From NCBI GenBank assembly GCA_901538445.1, contig LR594584.1, positions 588,603-652,602 of the forward strand: 64,000 nt of DNA, written 5' to 3'. Below, piece after piece: positions 1 through 9,030 of this stretch. The DNA is from Gemmataceae bacterium. Its GTDB lineage: Bacteria > Planctomycetota > Planctomycetia > Gemmatales > Gemmataceae. The notes beneath the pieces were generated by a model. The model made no database searches. It worked only from the letters and a program-made list of their open reading frames with translations, and was not told the origin of the DNA. Within the stretch, counting starts at the first letter, position 1; every line of letters begins with the position of its first letter. The position numbers were made by a program, and so were the translations under genes.

Positions 1-1352
1 GCCGCGTGGAGCAACTCCCACGAGAGGGCGTACTCGAGCGTGTACCCGCGGCCGTCGGCGTCCTCGCGGAACGCGCCGCGGTACCCGGGCGGGTTCACCC
101 GGCCGCCGTGGAAGTCCATGCCGTACCGGACGTGGAGGCACGCCTCGCGGCTCGGCTGGTGGAACCAGAGCATCAGGAACGCGAGCTTGTCGTTGGGGTC
201 GGCGCGGTCGGTCGGCAGCGCGCGGCGGGTCGTGGGGAGCCCCTCGGCGGCGAGCGGCCACCCGGCGGCGCGGTCGGTCGAGAGCCGCAGCGCGACCCCG
301 CCCCCGCCGCCGTACAGGTCGCGGCCGTCCCGGGGCGAGACCTGGCTCCGCATCGGGAACGGGTCGCGGACCCGGGCCGAGACGTACAGGTGGGTCGCGT
401 CGTACATCATCGCGGCGTCCAGCGCGTGGTTCCCGCCGTAGGGCGGGTCGCAGGCCGCGTGGAACTGGCCGGACAGGTCCCAGTCGGCGAGGTCGGCGTC
501 GATCCGCACCGGGCCCCGCGCGGGGACGATGTGGACCGTGTCGAACGCCGCCCGGTTGTACGGGAGGGTGCCGCGGCCGGCCGGATTGTCCTTCGCGGGC
601 AGGACGCGGACGAACCGCTCGGGCCAGAACGGGACCGGCTCGATCCCGCCGGCGACGCGGACCGCCCGCCCGGTGCCGAGGGTCTCCGCCCCGCCCCCCT
701 TGCCCGTCGCGAGCACCTCGCCGTCGTACACCTGCAGGATCGTCTCCCCCGCCGCTTCGACGCGCACCCCGCACTCGGTGCCCCGCTCGGCGACGCGGGC
801 CGTGGGCGTCTCCAGCGCGAACCCCGGGCCGCCGGCCGCGGCCCGCACGACGACCTGGCCGACGTGCAGGAACGCCGCGCTCGCGCTGACGAGGTCGATC
901 TCGGCCGGCCCCTCGACGACCGCCACGGTCCCGTCCCGGAACGCGATCTCGGCGACCCCCGCGTCGAGCGCCACGCGGCCCGCGGGGAGCGGCGTCCCGG
1001 GCGCGCGCGCGGCCCCGTCGTGCCACTGGGCCGCCGACGAGTTCGTGAGCACGGCGACCGGAACGCGCTCCGGCTCGGGCCGGAACACGAGCACCGCGGC
1101 CAGAACCGCGGCCGCGGCCGCGAGGCCGCCGGCGAAGTAGCGGACCCTCCGAACGGAACGCGGGCGGGCCACCGGTGGCGCGGCGACCGGCCCGAACTCG
1201 GCCTGCAACCGGGCGTGGACCGCGGTGATTTCGAGGAACGCGCGCTGGTTCTCGGGGCTGTCGCGGAGCAGCACCGACAGCCGCGCGGCGTCGCCGCGCG
1301 ACAGCGTGCCGTCGCAGTGGGCCTGAGCGAGCCGGCGAACCTCGTCCGTCAT
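1..1352 (-). CDS. FecR-domain protein with C-terminal CBM9/DOMON-like domain (partial)
   Basis: This protein is read from an ATG at 1352 and runs off the left edge, so its C-terminus is missing. The N-terminal ~75 residues look like the cytoplasmic part of a FecR/anti-sigma protein (MTDEVRRLAQAHCDGTLS). One membrane segment follows (about residues 78-95, GGLAAAAAVLAAVLVF). A FecR-like beta domain comes next (FRDGTVAVVEGPAEIDLVSA, then an ERGTECGV stretch). From roughly residue 245 a second domain resembles family-9 carbohydrate-binding/DOMON-like modules (IDADLADWDLSG, then DATHLYVSARVRDPF). Its ATG overlaps the TGA of the upstream ECF sigma gene as ATGA, implying translational coupling. FecR-type proteins paired with ECF factors usually control the cognate sigma factor, so a membrane anti-sigma role is inferred. 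The extracytoplasmic module may sense or bind a glycan. Confidence 0.8.
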   Translation of the reverse strand, partial: MTDEVRRLAQAHCDGTLSRGDAARLSVLLRDSPENQRAFLEITAVHARLQAEFGPVAAPPVARPRSVRRVRYFAGGLAAAAAVLAAVLVFRPEPERVPVAVLTNSSAAQWHDGAARAPGTPLPAGRVALDAGVAEIAFRDGTVAVVEGPAEIDLVSASAAFLHVGQVVVRAAAGGPGFALETPTARVAERGTECGVRVEAAGETILQVYDGEVLATGKGGGAETLGTGRAVRVAGGIEPVPFWPERFVRVLPAKDNPAGRGTLPYNRAAFDTVHIVPARGPVRIDADLADWDLSGQFHAACDPPYGGNHALDAAMMYDATHLYVSARVRDPFPMRSQVSPRDGRDLYGGGGGVALRLSTDRAAGWPLAAEGLPTTRRALPTDRADPNDKLAFLMLWFHQPSREACLHVRYGMDFHGGRVNPPGYRGAFREDADGRGYTLEYALSWELLHA

Positions 1353-1918
1353 CCCCCGCCCTCCCGGTCGAGTCTCGCGGTCACGCAGTCGTGGAGCGCC
1401 GCCCGCACCCGCTGGAGCGCCTTGTACACGCCCTCGACGCCGGCCCCCAGTTGCCGCGCCACGTCCTTCACCGCTTGCTCGGCCCCGTACACCCGCTCGA
1501 CCAGCGCGCGGCTCTTGTCGGGCAGCAGGTCGAGGCACTCGGTCAGGGCCGCCTGCCGCCGCTGGAAGTAGTCGTCCTCCTCCAGGAGCCGGTCCGCGAG
1601 TTGCTCGATCACCTCGGGGTCGAGCACGGCCCGGGTCCGGTACGCCGCCCGGACGTGGTGGCGGACGTGGTTCCGGGCGATCCCGCACAGCCACGCGAAC
1701 AGGTCACGGTCCGGCGCGTACCGGCCCCGCTCCTGCCACGCGGTCAGCATCGACTTCTGGAACAGGTCCTCGGCGTCGGCGCGTGCGGGAACCAGCCCGG
1801 CGATGTACCGGAACAGGCGGGTTTGGAGCGGGATCAGTCCGGTCACGAACCGGTCGTCCGGTCCACCGGGTGCGCCGGGCGGGCCCACGCGACCTCCACC
1901 GAATCTTGACTCGACCAT
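1349..1918 (-). CDS. ECF-type RNA polymerase sigma factor
   Basis: This 189-residue sigma-70 family factor would direct RNA polymerase to a small regulon. Region 2 is visible as LIPLQTRLFRYIAGLVPARADAEDL...WQERGRYAPDRDLFAWLCGIARNHV. Region 4 is visible as ALTECLDLLPDKSRALVERVYG followed by a helix-turn-helix (VKDVARQLGAGVEGVYKALQRVR). The start at 1918 (MVESRF) is chosen because it gives normal ECF length; the open frame extends further upstream without sigma-like sequence. The stop overlaps the start of the FecR-type gene (ATGA), so the two are almost certainly made together. This arrangement is typical of planctomycete ECF groups. Confidence 0.92.
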   Translation of the reverse strand: MVESRFGGGRVGPPGAPGGPDDRFVTGLIPLQTRLFRYIAGLVPARADAEDLFQKSMLTAWQERGRYAPDRDLFAWLCGIARNHVRHHVRAAYRTRAVLDPEVIEQLADRLLEEDDYFQRRQAALTECLDLLPDKSRALVERVYGAEQAVKDVARQLGAGVEGVYKALQRVRAALHDCVTARLDREGGG

Positions 1919-2118
1919 CACTTGCCCGTGCCGACCGGAACTGGACAGCCGGGCCGGAGAAAAGTTACAGCGCGAGACCGACAGGGAACGAGGAACGGGC
2001 CGGCGTAGTTCGGGTTGCATTCGTCCGAATTGTGCCGTACATCTGAAGTACCTCACCCGCAACAAGCCGCCCCAACACGGGGCGTTCCCGCCCTCCGTCA
2101 CCGACGGCGAGGATTTTC

Positions 2119-2418
2119 GTGTCGCACTCATGCCCCCGTGCATGCGCGTGTTGTGGCGCACCGCTCGAACCGGTCCAGCAGTTCCGCTTCCTCTTCGAGA
2201 CCGACGCGGACGGCCCGACCACCCTTCCCGAACTCCGGCACCTGCCCCGGGCCAACGGCCGCCCGGTACCGGTCTGCGCCACGTGCCAGGCACGGGCCGC
2301 GGCCGCGCCGCCCCGCCAGCGGCCCGCACCCGCCGCCCGCACCGGCGTCCGGGCCGCCGTCGGCGTCCTGTCGGTCGCGGTGATCGTCAACTTCTTCCTG
2401 TTCCGACAGTCGAGCTGA
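2119..2418 (+). CDS. Small zinc-ribbon protein with C-terminal membrane anchor
   Basis: A 99-residue protein starts at a GTG preceded by a gagg ribosome-binding site about 9 bases upstream. The N-terminal part has two CxxC pairs (CACC near residues 9-12 and CATC near residue 53), the pattern of a two-knuckle zinc ribbon. The C-terminus is a single hydrophobic segment (about residues 75-95, VRAAVGVLSVAVIVNFFLF) that would anchor it in the membrane. It is divergent from the ECF sigma gene and convergent with the lipoprotein gene, ending 10 bases from that gene's stop. No specific function is recognised. Confidence 0.6.
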   Translation: MSHSCPRACACCGAPLEPVQQFRFLFETDADGPTTLPELRHLPRANGRPVPVCATCQARAAAAPPRQRPAPAARTGVRAAVGVLSVAVIVNFFLFRQSS

Positions 2419-2428
2419 CCGGCCGGGG

Positions 2429-2890
2429 CTACGGTTTCGACCGGAGCTTGAATTCGAGCACGTTCTCGCCCGGGGCGATCTGCTGCCGGAGCGTGGTCGC
2501 GGTGTTGTACTTCGCCGGGACCACCGGCACCCGCTCGTCGATCATCCCGGTCCCGTCCGTACTGCTCAGGCTCGCGACGCGCCGGCCGGTCTTCTTCGCG
2601 CACTGGATCTCGACCTTGTACTCGCCGGGCGACGGCCCGTCGGCCGCCGCGATCGCGAACGTGCCGTCGTCGGAGATGATCCCCTGCGCCTGCATCTGGC
2701 CGACGGCGACCGGGACGAACACGATCGTGCCGGCGGGGGCCGGGGCGTCGTCGAGCGTGACCCGCCCGGTCACCGCGACGCGCTCGGGGTTCGGGCTCGG
2801 GCTCGGGCCGCACCCCGCGGCGCATAGGCCGGCACCCAGGACCAACGCCGCGAGCACCGGCCCGCGGCGGCACGCCTCTGCGCTTCTCAT
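2429..2890 (-). CDS. Small regulatory-domain lipoprotein
   Basis: This 153-residue secreted protein is taken from the ATG at 2890. The signal peptide (RGPVLAALVLGAGLCAAGC) ends in a lipobox-like CAAGC, so lipid attachment is likely. The mature part starts with a spacer rich in Pro and Ser. It continues as a carboxypeptidase-regulatory-like/transthyretin-type beta sandwich: VAVTGRVTLDDAPAPAGTIVFVP, then DGTFAIAA and PGEYKVEI. Planctomycetes carry many such lipoproteins, commonly next to DUF1559 genes, as here (71 bases downstream of one on the same strand). The biochemical role is unknown. Confidence 0.8.
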   Translation of the reverse strand: MRSAEACRRGPVLAALVLGAGLCAAGCGPSPSPNPERVAVTGRVTLDDAPAPAGTIVFVPVAVGQMQAQGIISDDGTFAIAAADGPSPGEYKVEIQCAKKTGRRVASLSSTDGTGMIDERVPVVPAKYNTATTLRQQIAPGENVLEFKLRSKP

Positions 2891-2960
2891 GGCGACAACC
2901 CGATTGTGCGCCCCCGGGGTGCGGGGCGCGATGTGAATTGGGAAGAGGGGGGCCACACGG

Positions 2961-3857
2961 TCACGGGAGCGGGGTGGCCTCGCCGCCGGCCGGGCTCGCG
3001 GCCGCCTGCCACGCGACCACGTCCACGGTGTCGGACACGAACCGGACCGACCCGTCCATCATGAGCAGCCCGACCCCGCCCGTGTGGTTGCTCTTGGCCG
3101 TGAGCTGGTACTGCCCGAAGTTGCCGGTCGAAACGCACGGGGTCCGCGCGTCCCCGTTGCACCGCTCGGTCAGGTCGCTCACGTTCGCGTTCGGCAGGTA
3201 GTCGTGGGTGTACTGGACGCACCCGGTGTCCGCGAACAGCGCGCCGCGGGAGTCGTTGTTGGGCGACTTGCGGATCTCGGACACGCCCGCGGTGTTCGAC
3301 GTGCCGTCGGTCATCGCGGCGAAGCTGGTGAACCCGGCGTGGAGGAACGGCCCCTTCACCGTGAGCTGCGTCTGGTTCGACGAGGGGTACGCCCGGATCC
3401 ACTTCCCGATGCCGGTGTTGCCGACGTAGTTGCCGCGGAACCCGAAGTCCTGGGCGTTGTTGGAAATCGGGGCGTCGATGTCGGACGGGCACGTGAAGAT
3501 CGGGAGCTTGAACCCGCGGACCGTCTGGTTCTGCGACTTCCACCAACTCTGGGTGTGGTCGAACTTGTCGTACACGGACCCGAGTTCCACGAGCGGGAGG
3601 ATCTGCTTGACCCACGAGCCGAACACCTTGTCGTCGCTCGCGGACTCGGCGACGTGCCCGTGCGGGAACCGCCCGGACACGTCGTGATAGTTGTGCAGGG
3701 CGATGCCGATCTGCTTGAGGTTGTTCTGGCACTTGAGGCGGGCGGCGGCCTCGCGAACCTTCTGGACCGCGGGGAGCAGCAATCCGATCAGGATCGCAAT
3801 GATGGCGATGACGACCAACAGTTCGATGAGCGTGAAGCCGCGACGCGAGGATGACAT
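2961..3857 (-). CDS. DUF1559 prepilin-like protein
   Basis: A 298-residue protein begins with a type IV prepilin/pseudopilin leader ([19 protein letters not shown]), which would be cleaved before Phe and methylated by a prepilin peptidase. The start at 3857 places this leader at residues 5-25. The rest has the DUF1559 layout: [30 protein letters not shown] near residues 30-60, [13 protein letters not shown] in the middle, and the C-terminal [14 protein letters not shown] motif. This is one of the most expanded families in Planctomycetes and its precise role is unsettled. It lies in the same direction as the lipoprotein gene and probably shares a transcript with it. Confidence 0.93.
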   Translation of the reverse strand: MSSSRRGFTLIELLVVIAIIAILIGLLLPAVQKVREAAARLKCQNNLKQIGIALHNYHDVSGRFPHGHVAESASDDKVFGSWVKQILPLVELGSVYDKFDHTQSWWKSQNQTVRGFKLPIFTCPSDIDAPISNNAQDFGFRGNYVGNTGIGKWIRAYPSSNQTQLTVKGPFLHAGFTSFAAMTDGTSNTAGVSEIRKSPNNDSRGALFADTGCVQYTHDYLPNANVSDLTERCNGDARTPCVSTGNFGQYQLTAKSNHTGGVGLLMMDGSVRFVSDTVDVVAWQAAASPAGGEATPLP

Positions 3858-4141
3858 GAACCCGGCCTCCGGGGAGAGGTGAACCGAACCGGGACAGCGA
3901 CACACCCGCGCGAACGCACGGGCTCGAACCAGCAGCGGAATCGTACCACCGCCCCCGTGCGGCGTCATTGAGCTATTCCGGATCGCGACTGAGATATTTC
4001 GTCAATGTCGGGTCGGTTCCCTCCCGGCCGAACGTCTCAGAGTGCTATAGTTTCAGGGAGTGGGTGTCTGGCGTGCGGTCCGCCGCGGCCACCGCCCCCG
4101 GGCTCTTGAAACTTTGCCGCACCACATCGGGGGCCGCCGCC

Positions 4142-5317
4142 ATGCCCCGCCGCCGGGTCGCCGTGCTCGTCGAGTCGTCCCGGTCCTACGGCCGCGGGCT
4201 GCTCCACGGCCTCGCGGAGTACGCGCGGGTCAACGACGGCTGGGCCGTCACCCTCGACGACCGCGGGCTCGGGGACCAGGTGCCGGGGTGGCTCGGGGCG
4301 TGGCGGGGCGAGGGGGTCGTCGCCCGCCTGGAATCCGAGGCGCTGGTGGCCGCGGTCCGCGAACTCGGGGTGCCGGTCGTGGACCTCCGGGGGCTGTTCC
4401 GCGACGCCGGCCTTCCGCTCGTGGAGACGGAGGAGCCCCGGGTCGTCCGGCTCGCGTTCGAGCACCTGATGGGCCGGGGCGCGCGCCGGTTCGCGTTCTG
4501 CGGGTTCGAGGGGACGAACTATTCCGACGTGCGGGCGCGGCTGTTCGCGGAGCTGACGGCCCCGCACGGGGGGTGCCTCGCGTACCGGCCGCCCGCCCGG
4601 CCGCGCGGGCGGCTGACGGTCGAGTTGGAGCAGGCCAGCGTGGCGTTCGAAGGGCACCTCGCGGACTGGCTGGCCGCGCTGCCCAAGCCGGTCGGGGTCA
4701 TGGCGTGCAACGACATCCGCGGGCGACAGGTGATCCAGGCGTGCCGGGTCGCGGGCCTCGCGGTCCCGGACGAGGTCGCGGTCGTGGGGGTGGACAACGA
4801 CGAGTTGCTGTGCGAGTTGTGTACGCCGGCCCTGTCGAGCGTGGTCCCGGACACGCGGCGGATCGGGCTGGAGGCCGGGGCGATGCTCGACGCGCTCATG
4901 GGCGGCGGCCCCCCGCCGCCCGCCCCGGTGTTCGTCCCGCCGCTGGGGGTCGCGGCCCGCGGCTCAACGGACCTGCTCCCGGGGGCCGACCCCGAGGTGG
5001 TCGCCGCCGTCCGGTACATCCGGGAGCACGCCTGCGACGGGATCGACGTGAGCGCCGTCCTCGCCCGCGTGCGGTGCTCGCGGAGCACACTGGAGCGGGC
5101 CTTCGCACGGTCCCTGGGGCGGTCCCCGAAGGCCGAGATCAACCGCGTCCGGGTCGAGCGGATCCGGCAACTGTTGGCCGAGACCGACTACCCGCTCGCC
5201 CGGGTCGCCGCGATGACCGGGTTCGAGCACCCCGAGTACCTGAGCGTGTACTTCATGCGAGAAACCGGGCAGACGCCGGGCCGGTACCGCGAGCGGGCCC
5301 GGGACCAGCCAGTGTGA
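4142..5317 (+). CDS. XylR-type transcriptional regulator (LacI-like sensor plus AraC DNA-binding domain)
   Basis: This 391-residue regulator starts at the ATG at 4142 (MPRRRVAVLVESSRSYGRG), which matches the usual start of this family; the frame extends upstream but that part is not conserved-looking. Residues ~1-275 are a periplasmic-binding-protein fold like LacI/XylR sensors (MACNDIRGRQVIQACR, VAVVGVDNDELLCELCTPALSSV). Residues ~285-388 are an AraC/XylS double helix-turn-helix (VSAVLARVRCSRSTLERAF and LARVAAMTGFEHPEYLSVYF). It probably senses a sugar in the cytoplasm. Which genes it controls is not evident; the CotH gene downstream is about 100 bases away on the same strand. Confidence 0.92.
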   Translation: MPRRRVAVLVESSRSYGRGLLHGLAEYARVNDGWAVTLDDRGLGDQVPGWLGAWRGEGVVARLESEALVAAVRELGVPVVDLRGLFRDAGLPLVETEEPRVVRLAFEHLMGRGARRFAFCGFEGTNYSDVRARLFAELTAPHGGCLAYRPPARPRGRLTVELEQASVAFEGHLADWLAALPKPVGVMACNDIRGRQVIQACRVAGLAVPDEVAVVGVDNDELLCELCTPALSSVVPDTRRIGLEAGAMLDALMGGGPPPPAPVFVPPLGVAARGSTDLLPGADPEVVAAVRYIREHACDGIDVSAVLARVRCSRSTLERAFARSLGRSPKAEINRVRVERIRQLLAETDYPLARVAAMTGFEHPEYLSVYFMRETGQTPGRYRERARDQPV

Positions 5318-5418
5318 GCCGACCGCATTCGGGCCGCGGTCCTTGACCCGGCACCACCGCGGGCGGAAACTGGCCTGGGACCGACCGGCCCGGCTAACGC
5401 ACCCACGGGAACACCGCG

Positions 5419-7488
5419 ATGCGCCACCTCGTACTGATTGTTGCGGCCGCGGTCGCGGCCGCGCCGCCAGCGAGCGCCGCGGACCCCAGGCCCGCGATCG
5501 GGGGCGTCCGCCACGACCCGGCCCAGCCGAAGCCGGACGCCGCGGTCGTCGTCACCGCGAGCGTCGCCGGCGCGACCAAGCCGGTCCTCAAGCTCCAGGC
5601 CGTCGCGCCCGGCAAGTACATCCGGAAGGGCGACCCCGAGTACGAGAAGGACTGGACCGACCTGCCGATGCGCGACGACGGCAAGGAAGGCGACGCGAAG
5701 GCCGGCGACGGCGTGTTCAGCGCGCGCGTCCCGGCGGCGTACCAGAAGCACCGGTGGCTCGTTCGCTACCGCGTCGTTGCAACCGACGCCGCGGGCAAGG
5801 AAGTGCGCGCCCCGGCCGCCGACGACACGTGCCCGAACTACGCGTGGTGGTGCGACGCCGGCCCGGCCGCGTGGACCGGATCCCGCGAACCCGGCAAGAC
5901 GCCGCCGGTCACGTTCCCCGCGGCGTTCCTCGGCACGCTCCAGTCCCTGCACCTGATCGCACGGGCCGAGGACGTGACGAAGAGCCAGTGGGACGGCAAC
6001 TTCCACAAGCAGAAGCAGCAGGGCACGCTCGTGTACCGCGGCGTGGCGTACGACCACGTCCAGTTCAGCAACCGCGGCCAGGGCAGCGCGCACATCGCCG
6101 GCAAGAACAAGTGGGGGCTGAAGTTCAACAAGGGGCACGACGTGCCGATGGTCGATCACGACGGCGTCCCGTTCCCGGCCCCGATCGACAGTCTGAACCT
6201 GAACCCCGGCGGGTCCACCCCGTACCTCCCGGTCCACCGCGGGATCTCGGGGCTCGACGAGGTGCTGTCCCTCCGGGCGTACCGGCTCGCCGGCGTCCCG
6301 GCCCCGCTCGCGACGTGGGTGCAGTGGCGGGTCGTCACCACGCCCGAAGAGGTGGCCCCGAAGGACCAGTTCGCGGGCGACCTGTGGGGGCTCTACGTCG
6401 CGGTCGGCGACATGGAGCCGAAGCTCCTCGCCGACCGGAAGCTCGCCGACGGGCTCGTGGTCAGCGTGCAGAGCGGGGTCAAGCACGTCCCGAACGGCAC
6501 CACCCCCGAGGCCGCGCAGAAGGAGTGGGAGGCGTTCATCAACGGGGTGCGGTCGAGCCCCAAAGAAGACTGGTGGCGCAAGAACCTCGACCTGCCGGCG
6601 TACTTCGGCTTCCACGCCCTGAACCGCCTCGTCGGCAACGTGGACCTGCGGCCCGACGGCAACCACGGGTACTACCGCCACCCTGACGGCCGCTGGGCAC
6701 CGATCCCGTGGGACATGGACATGACCTTCGTGCCGCGGCACCACCAGCCCGGCCACATCGACGCCGTCAACTGCCTGAAACACCCGGCGATCGCGCTGGA
6801 GTACCGCAACCGGGCGCGCGAGATCCTCGACCTGTTCGCCTCGGACGGCACCGACCGCGGGGGCCAGGTGGGGCAACTCACCGCCGACCTCGCCGCTGCG
6901 CTGACCCCGAAGGGGCACGACGTGAACTGGCCGAAGCTCGACGAGGCCCGGTGGAACATGCACCCGCGGATCAACCCGAAGAACGGGTACTTCGTGAACC
7001 CGGCCGAGGGCGGGTACTTCGGCGGCCCGTTCAAGCGGACGCTCGCGACCGCCGACTTCGCCGGGTTCCGCAAGTACCTCGTGGACTTCTGCACCGACTC
7101 GCGGCCGACCAAGAACTACGCGCCCAACGACGGGGACCAGCGGGGCTACGGCTGGGGCTACCTCGCCCACGAGGCAAAGGACGACAAGATCCCCGCGAAG
7201 CCGACCGCGAGCCGGCCGGGTGGCAAGTTCACGTTCGAGGCGTCGGCGTTCGCCTCCCCCGCCGGCCACAAGGCCGCGGCGGTCGAGTGGCGGGTCGGCC
7301 GCGGCGGGCAGCGCGGCTGGTACGAACTCGCCGACCACTGGCGCAGTTCGGTCGAACCGGGCAAGGCGGCCGAGATTCCCGCCGAGGTGTTCAAGGAACC
7401 CGGCGAGTACCGGGTCCGCGCCCGCTGGCGCGACGACACCGGCCGCTGTAGCCACTGGAGCGCACCGGTCGCAGTTAGCGTGAAGTGA
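5419..7488 (+). CDS. Secreted CotH-kinase-family protein
   Basis: A 689-residue protein has a clear signal peptide (LIVAAAVAAAPPASA). An N-terminal immunoglobulin-like segment follows (residues ~25-140). The CotH-like core then includes SNRGQGSAHIAGKNKWGLKFNKG, NRLVGNVDLRPDGNHGYY and PIPWDMDMTF; the last corresponds to the family's metal-binding WD-x-D motif. The C-terminal ~90 residues form another beta-sandwich (ADHWRSSVEPGKAAEIPAE...YRVRARWRD). CotH proteins are atypical protein kinases of spore coats in Bacillus; in planctomycetes they are exported and their substrates are unknown. The TGA stop merges with the first base of the inverted-repeat element at 7488. Confidence 0.85.
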   Translation: MRHLVLIVAAAVAAAPPASAADPRPAIGGVRHDPAQPKPDAAVVVTASVAGATKPVLKLQAVAPGKYIRKGDPEYEKDWTDLPMRDDGKEGDAKAGDGVFSARVPAAYQKHRWLVRYRVVATDAAGKEVRAPAADDTCPNYAWWCDAGPAAWTGSREPGKTPPVTFPAAFLGTLQSLHLIARAEDVTKSQWDGNFHKQKQQGTLVYRGVAYDHVQFSNRGQGSAHIAGKNKWGLKFNKGHDVPMVDHDGVPFPAPIDSLNLNPGGSTPYLPVHRGISGLDEVLSLRAYRLAGVPAPLATWVQWRVVTTPEEVAPKDQFAGDLWGLYVAVGDMEPKLLADRKLADGLVVSVQSGVKHVPNGTTPEAAQKEWEAFINGVRSSPKEDWWRKNLDLPAYFGFHALNRLVGNVDLRPDGNHGYYRHPDGRWAPIPWDMDMTFVPRHHQPGHIDAVNCLKHPAIALEYRNRAREILDLFASDGTDRGGQVGQLTADLAAALTPKGHDVNWPKLDEARWNMHPRINPKNGYFVNPAEGGYFGGPFKRTLATADFAGFRKYLVDFCTDSRPTKNYAPNDGDQRGYGWGYLAHEAKDDKIPAKPTASRPGGKFTFEASAFASPAGHKAAAVEWRVGRGGQRGWYELADHWRSSVEPGKAAEIPAEVFKEPGEYRVRARWRDDTGRCSHWSAPVAVSVK

Positions 7489-7611
7489 TACCGAAGTCTG
7501 ATGGATTCCGAACTGTAGCCGGCCTCTGTGAGGCCGGTGCTGGGAGACTCGCACAGGCCCGGCCTCACAGAGGCCGGCTACAGGACGAAAACAGATCACC
7601 GCGATCCGGTA
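7488..7611. repeat. MITE-like element, copy 1
   Basis: A ~124-bp element lies between the CotH gene and the convergent NPCBM-like gene. It has ATACCG at one end and CCGGTAC at the other, and an inner stem whose arms lie at 7513-7540 and 7551-7583 (tgtagccggcctctgtgagg and its complement). A second copy in opposite orientation is at 63789-63914; the two match in ends, in the run atcaccgcgatccggta, and in the inner stem. The terminal inverted repeats plus a second copy suggest a non-autonomous mobile element. It could also act as a bidirectional terminator for the two converging genes. Confidence 0.7.
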
Positions 7612-7647
7612 CGACCCGGCCGAAGAGGTCCGGCACGGAAGGCACGC

Positions 7648-8841
7648 TCATTCCACCAGTCGCGCGTCGCCCCAGTTCACGTCGCCCCGCACACCGCCGC
7701 CCGGTCCGAAGTCGATTTCGAGAACCAGTTCCTTCGCCCCGGTCACGTCGAGCCGCACGGGCACCTGCTTCCCGGCCAACAACTCCGCGAGGCCCGGCAC
7801 GGCCTGCTCCTTCCCGTCCACGCGGACCCGCACCACGACCGGCCCCCGGCCCCGCTCGGGGTCGAGCCCGACCAGCGCCTCGAACCGCTTGTACTTACCG
7901 CCGAGGTCGTAGGTCAGCGTCGTCTTCGGGTGGGTGCCGATGCCCTTGTCGAACGTCGATTCGCCGCCGTCGGCGAGGGCCAGGCGGAGCGGCAGCCCGC
8001 GGGCGGTGCGGTCGGCCTGCCACGGCCAGGTGACACCGAGAAACGCGACGTGGTCGGCCTTCGCCGGCTTGATGTCGGACAGGTAAACCGCCTTCGTCTG
8101 GAACACGTCCAGCGCGACCAACTCGGTGAGGGGGAACTCGACCTTCTGACCGAACGTCGTTTCGCCCTTCAAGCCCCCGTTGGCGACCGTCGTGTTCACC
8201 AGTGCGAGCCGGGTGCCGTCGGTCAGCACGACCCGCACGAACGGCCCTTTCGGCTTGCGGGGCCGCGCGAGGAGCGGGTTGAACACGACCGCACCGACGT
8301 CGGCGGCCGGCACGTCGCGGGGCTCGCCCTGGTCGGGTCGGAGGCGGAACGTCGGGCTCGCCGCGTCGCTCACGATCCCGATCACACCTCGGGCCGTGTC
8401 GCCGTTCCGGAAGCGGACCACGTCGCGGTTCTTGTTCCCCGCGGTCCAGGCGTACCGGGCCGGGTCGGGCGGGGTGTCGGCCGGGGTGTCTGCGGTCCAC
8501 AGCACCGCGGCCGCCGAGAGCGGGACGAGCCACGCTTTCTCGCTGTCGGTGCCGACGAAGGCGGCCGCGAACCGCAGCGCGTCGCGGTCGCCGCCGACGA
8601 AGGCACCGGGGATCCGGTCGCCGTTGGCGGTGACGAGTTGCGGGCCGGTGGGCAGCGGCGGGACCGGCCGCCCGACGCGGCGCACGCTCAGCGCGTCCTT
8701 CAGGTCGGTCGCTCCGACCCGGGCGGTGAAGTCGGGCGTGAGCGTCGCGAGGCGGCCGGTGACCGGCTCGCCGGCGGCGGGGACGACGACGAACCGGCCG
8801 TCGTCGGTAGCGGGGAGGAGTGCGAGAACGAGCGCGAACAT
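7648..8841 (-). CDS. NPCBM/NEW2-domain-like secreted protein
   Basis: This protein of 397 residues starts at the ATG at 8841 (MFALVLALLPATDDGRF). The longer open frame upstream only reads through a palindromic repeat. The N-terminal half contains beta-rich segments of the kind that describe a property table (ERPVTGRLATLTPDF-like, and DPARYAWTAGNKNRDVVRFRNGDTARGVI). The C-terminal ~150 residues match the NPCBM pattern: VTWPWQADR, then GIGTHPKTTLTYDLGGKYKRFEALVGLD, VVVRVRVDGKE and LVLEIDFGPGG...VNWGDARLVE. NPCBM modules bind glycans next to glycoside hydrolases; here no catalytic domain is attached. It probably acts in the periplasm or at the surface. Confidence 0.82.
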   Translation of the reverse strand: MFALVLALLPATDDGRFVVVPAAGEPVTGRLATLTPDFTARVGATDLKDALSVRRVGRPVPPLPTGPQLVTANGDRIPGAFVGGDRDALRFAAAFVGTDSEKAWLVPLSAAAVLWTADTPADTPPDPARYAWTAGNKNRDVVRFRNGDTARGVIGIVSDAASPTFRLRPDQGEPRDVPAADVGAVVFNPLLARPRKPKGPFVRVVLTDGTRLALVNTTVANGGLKGETTFGQKVEFPLTELVALDVFQTKAVYLSDIKPAKADHVAFLGVTWPWQADRTARGLPLRLALADGGESTFDKGIGTHPKTTLTYDLGGKYKRFEALVGLDPERGRGPVVVRVRVDGKEQAVPGLAELLAGKQVPVRLDVTGAKELVLEIDFGPGGGVRGDVNWGDARLVE

Positions 8842-8900
8842 CGGCGACCCCCCGGCGTGGCGGACACCCGGCCGGTTGCATGTTGCACTGCCGGGTACTC

Positions 8901-8969
8901 GCGAGCGGCGCGGCGTCAGCCCGCCGGTGCTCTTCAGCACAACCGGCGGGCTGACGCCGCGCCGCTCGC
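8901..8969. repeat. GCGGCG-family palindrome, copy 1
   Basis: Two arms of about 28 bases (core gagcggcgcggcgtcagccc and its complement) flank a loop of about 13 bases. Copies with almost the same arms but unrelated loops are at 37572, 39559, 49601 and 58848. This copy lies between the chemoreceptor gene and the NPCBM-like gene, both on the minus strand, and would terminate the former. Confidence 0.85.
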
Positions 8970-9030
8970 TGAAAGCTGAACAGAGCACCGGGTTGTCATA
9001 AACTCGGGCGGTGCCGGGGCACAGGGGCTG

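Noticed and set aside
4046..4051. TATAGT as a -10 box for the XylR-type regulator
   Set aside because: No acceptable -35 box at the right distance, and the XylR start is ~90 bases further; one six-base match in a 280-base gap is weak.
8842..8988. N-terminal extension of the NPCBM-like protein
   Set aside because: The extension only translates the palindrome at 8901-8969 (RRGVSPPV...GGLTPRRS peptides) and has no signal peptide; the ATG at 8841 is better.
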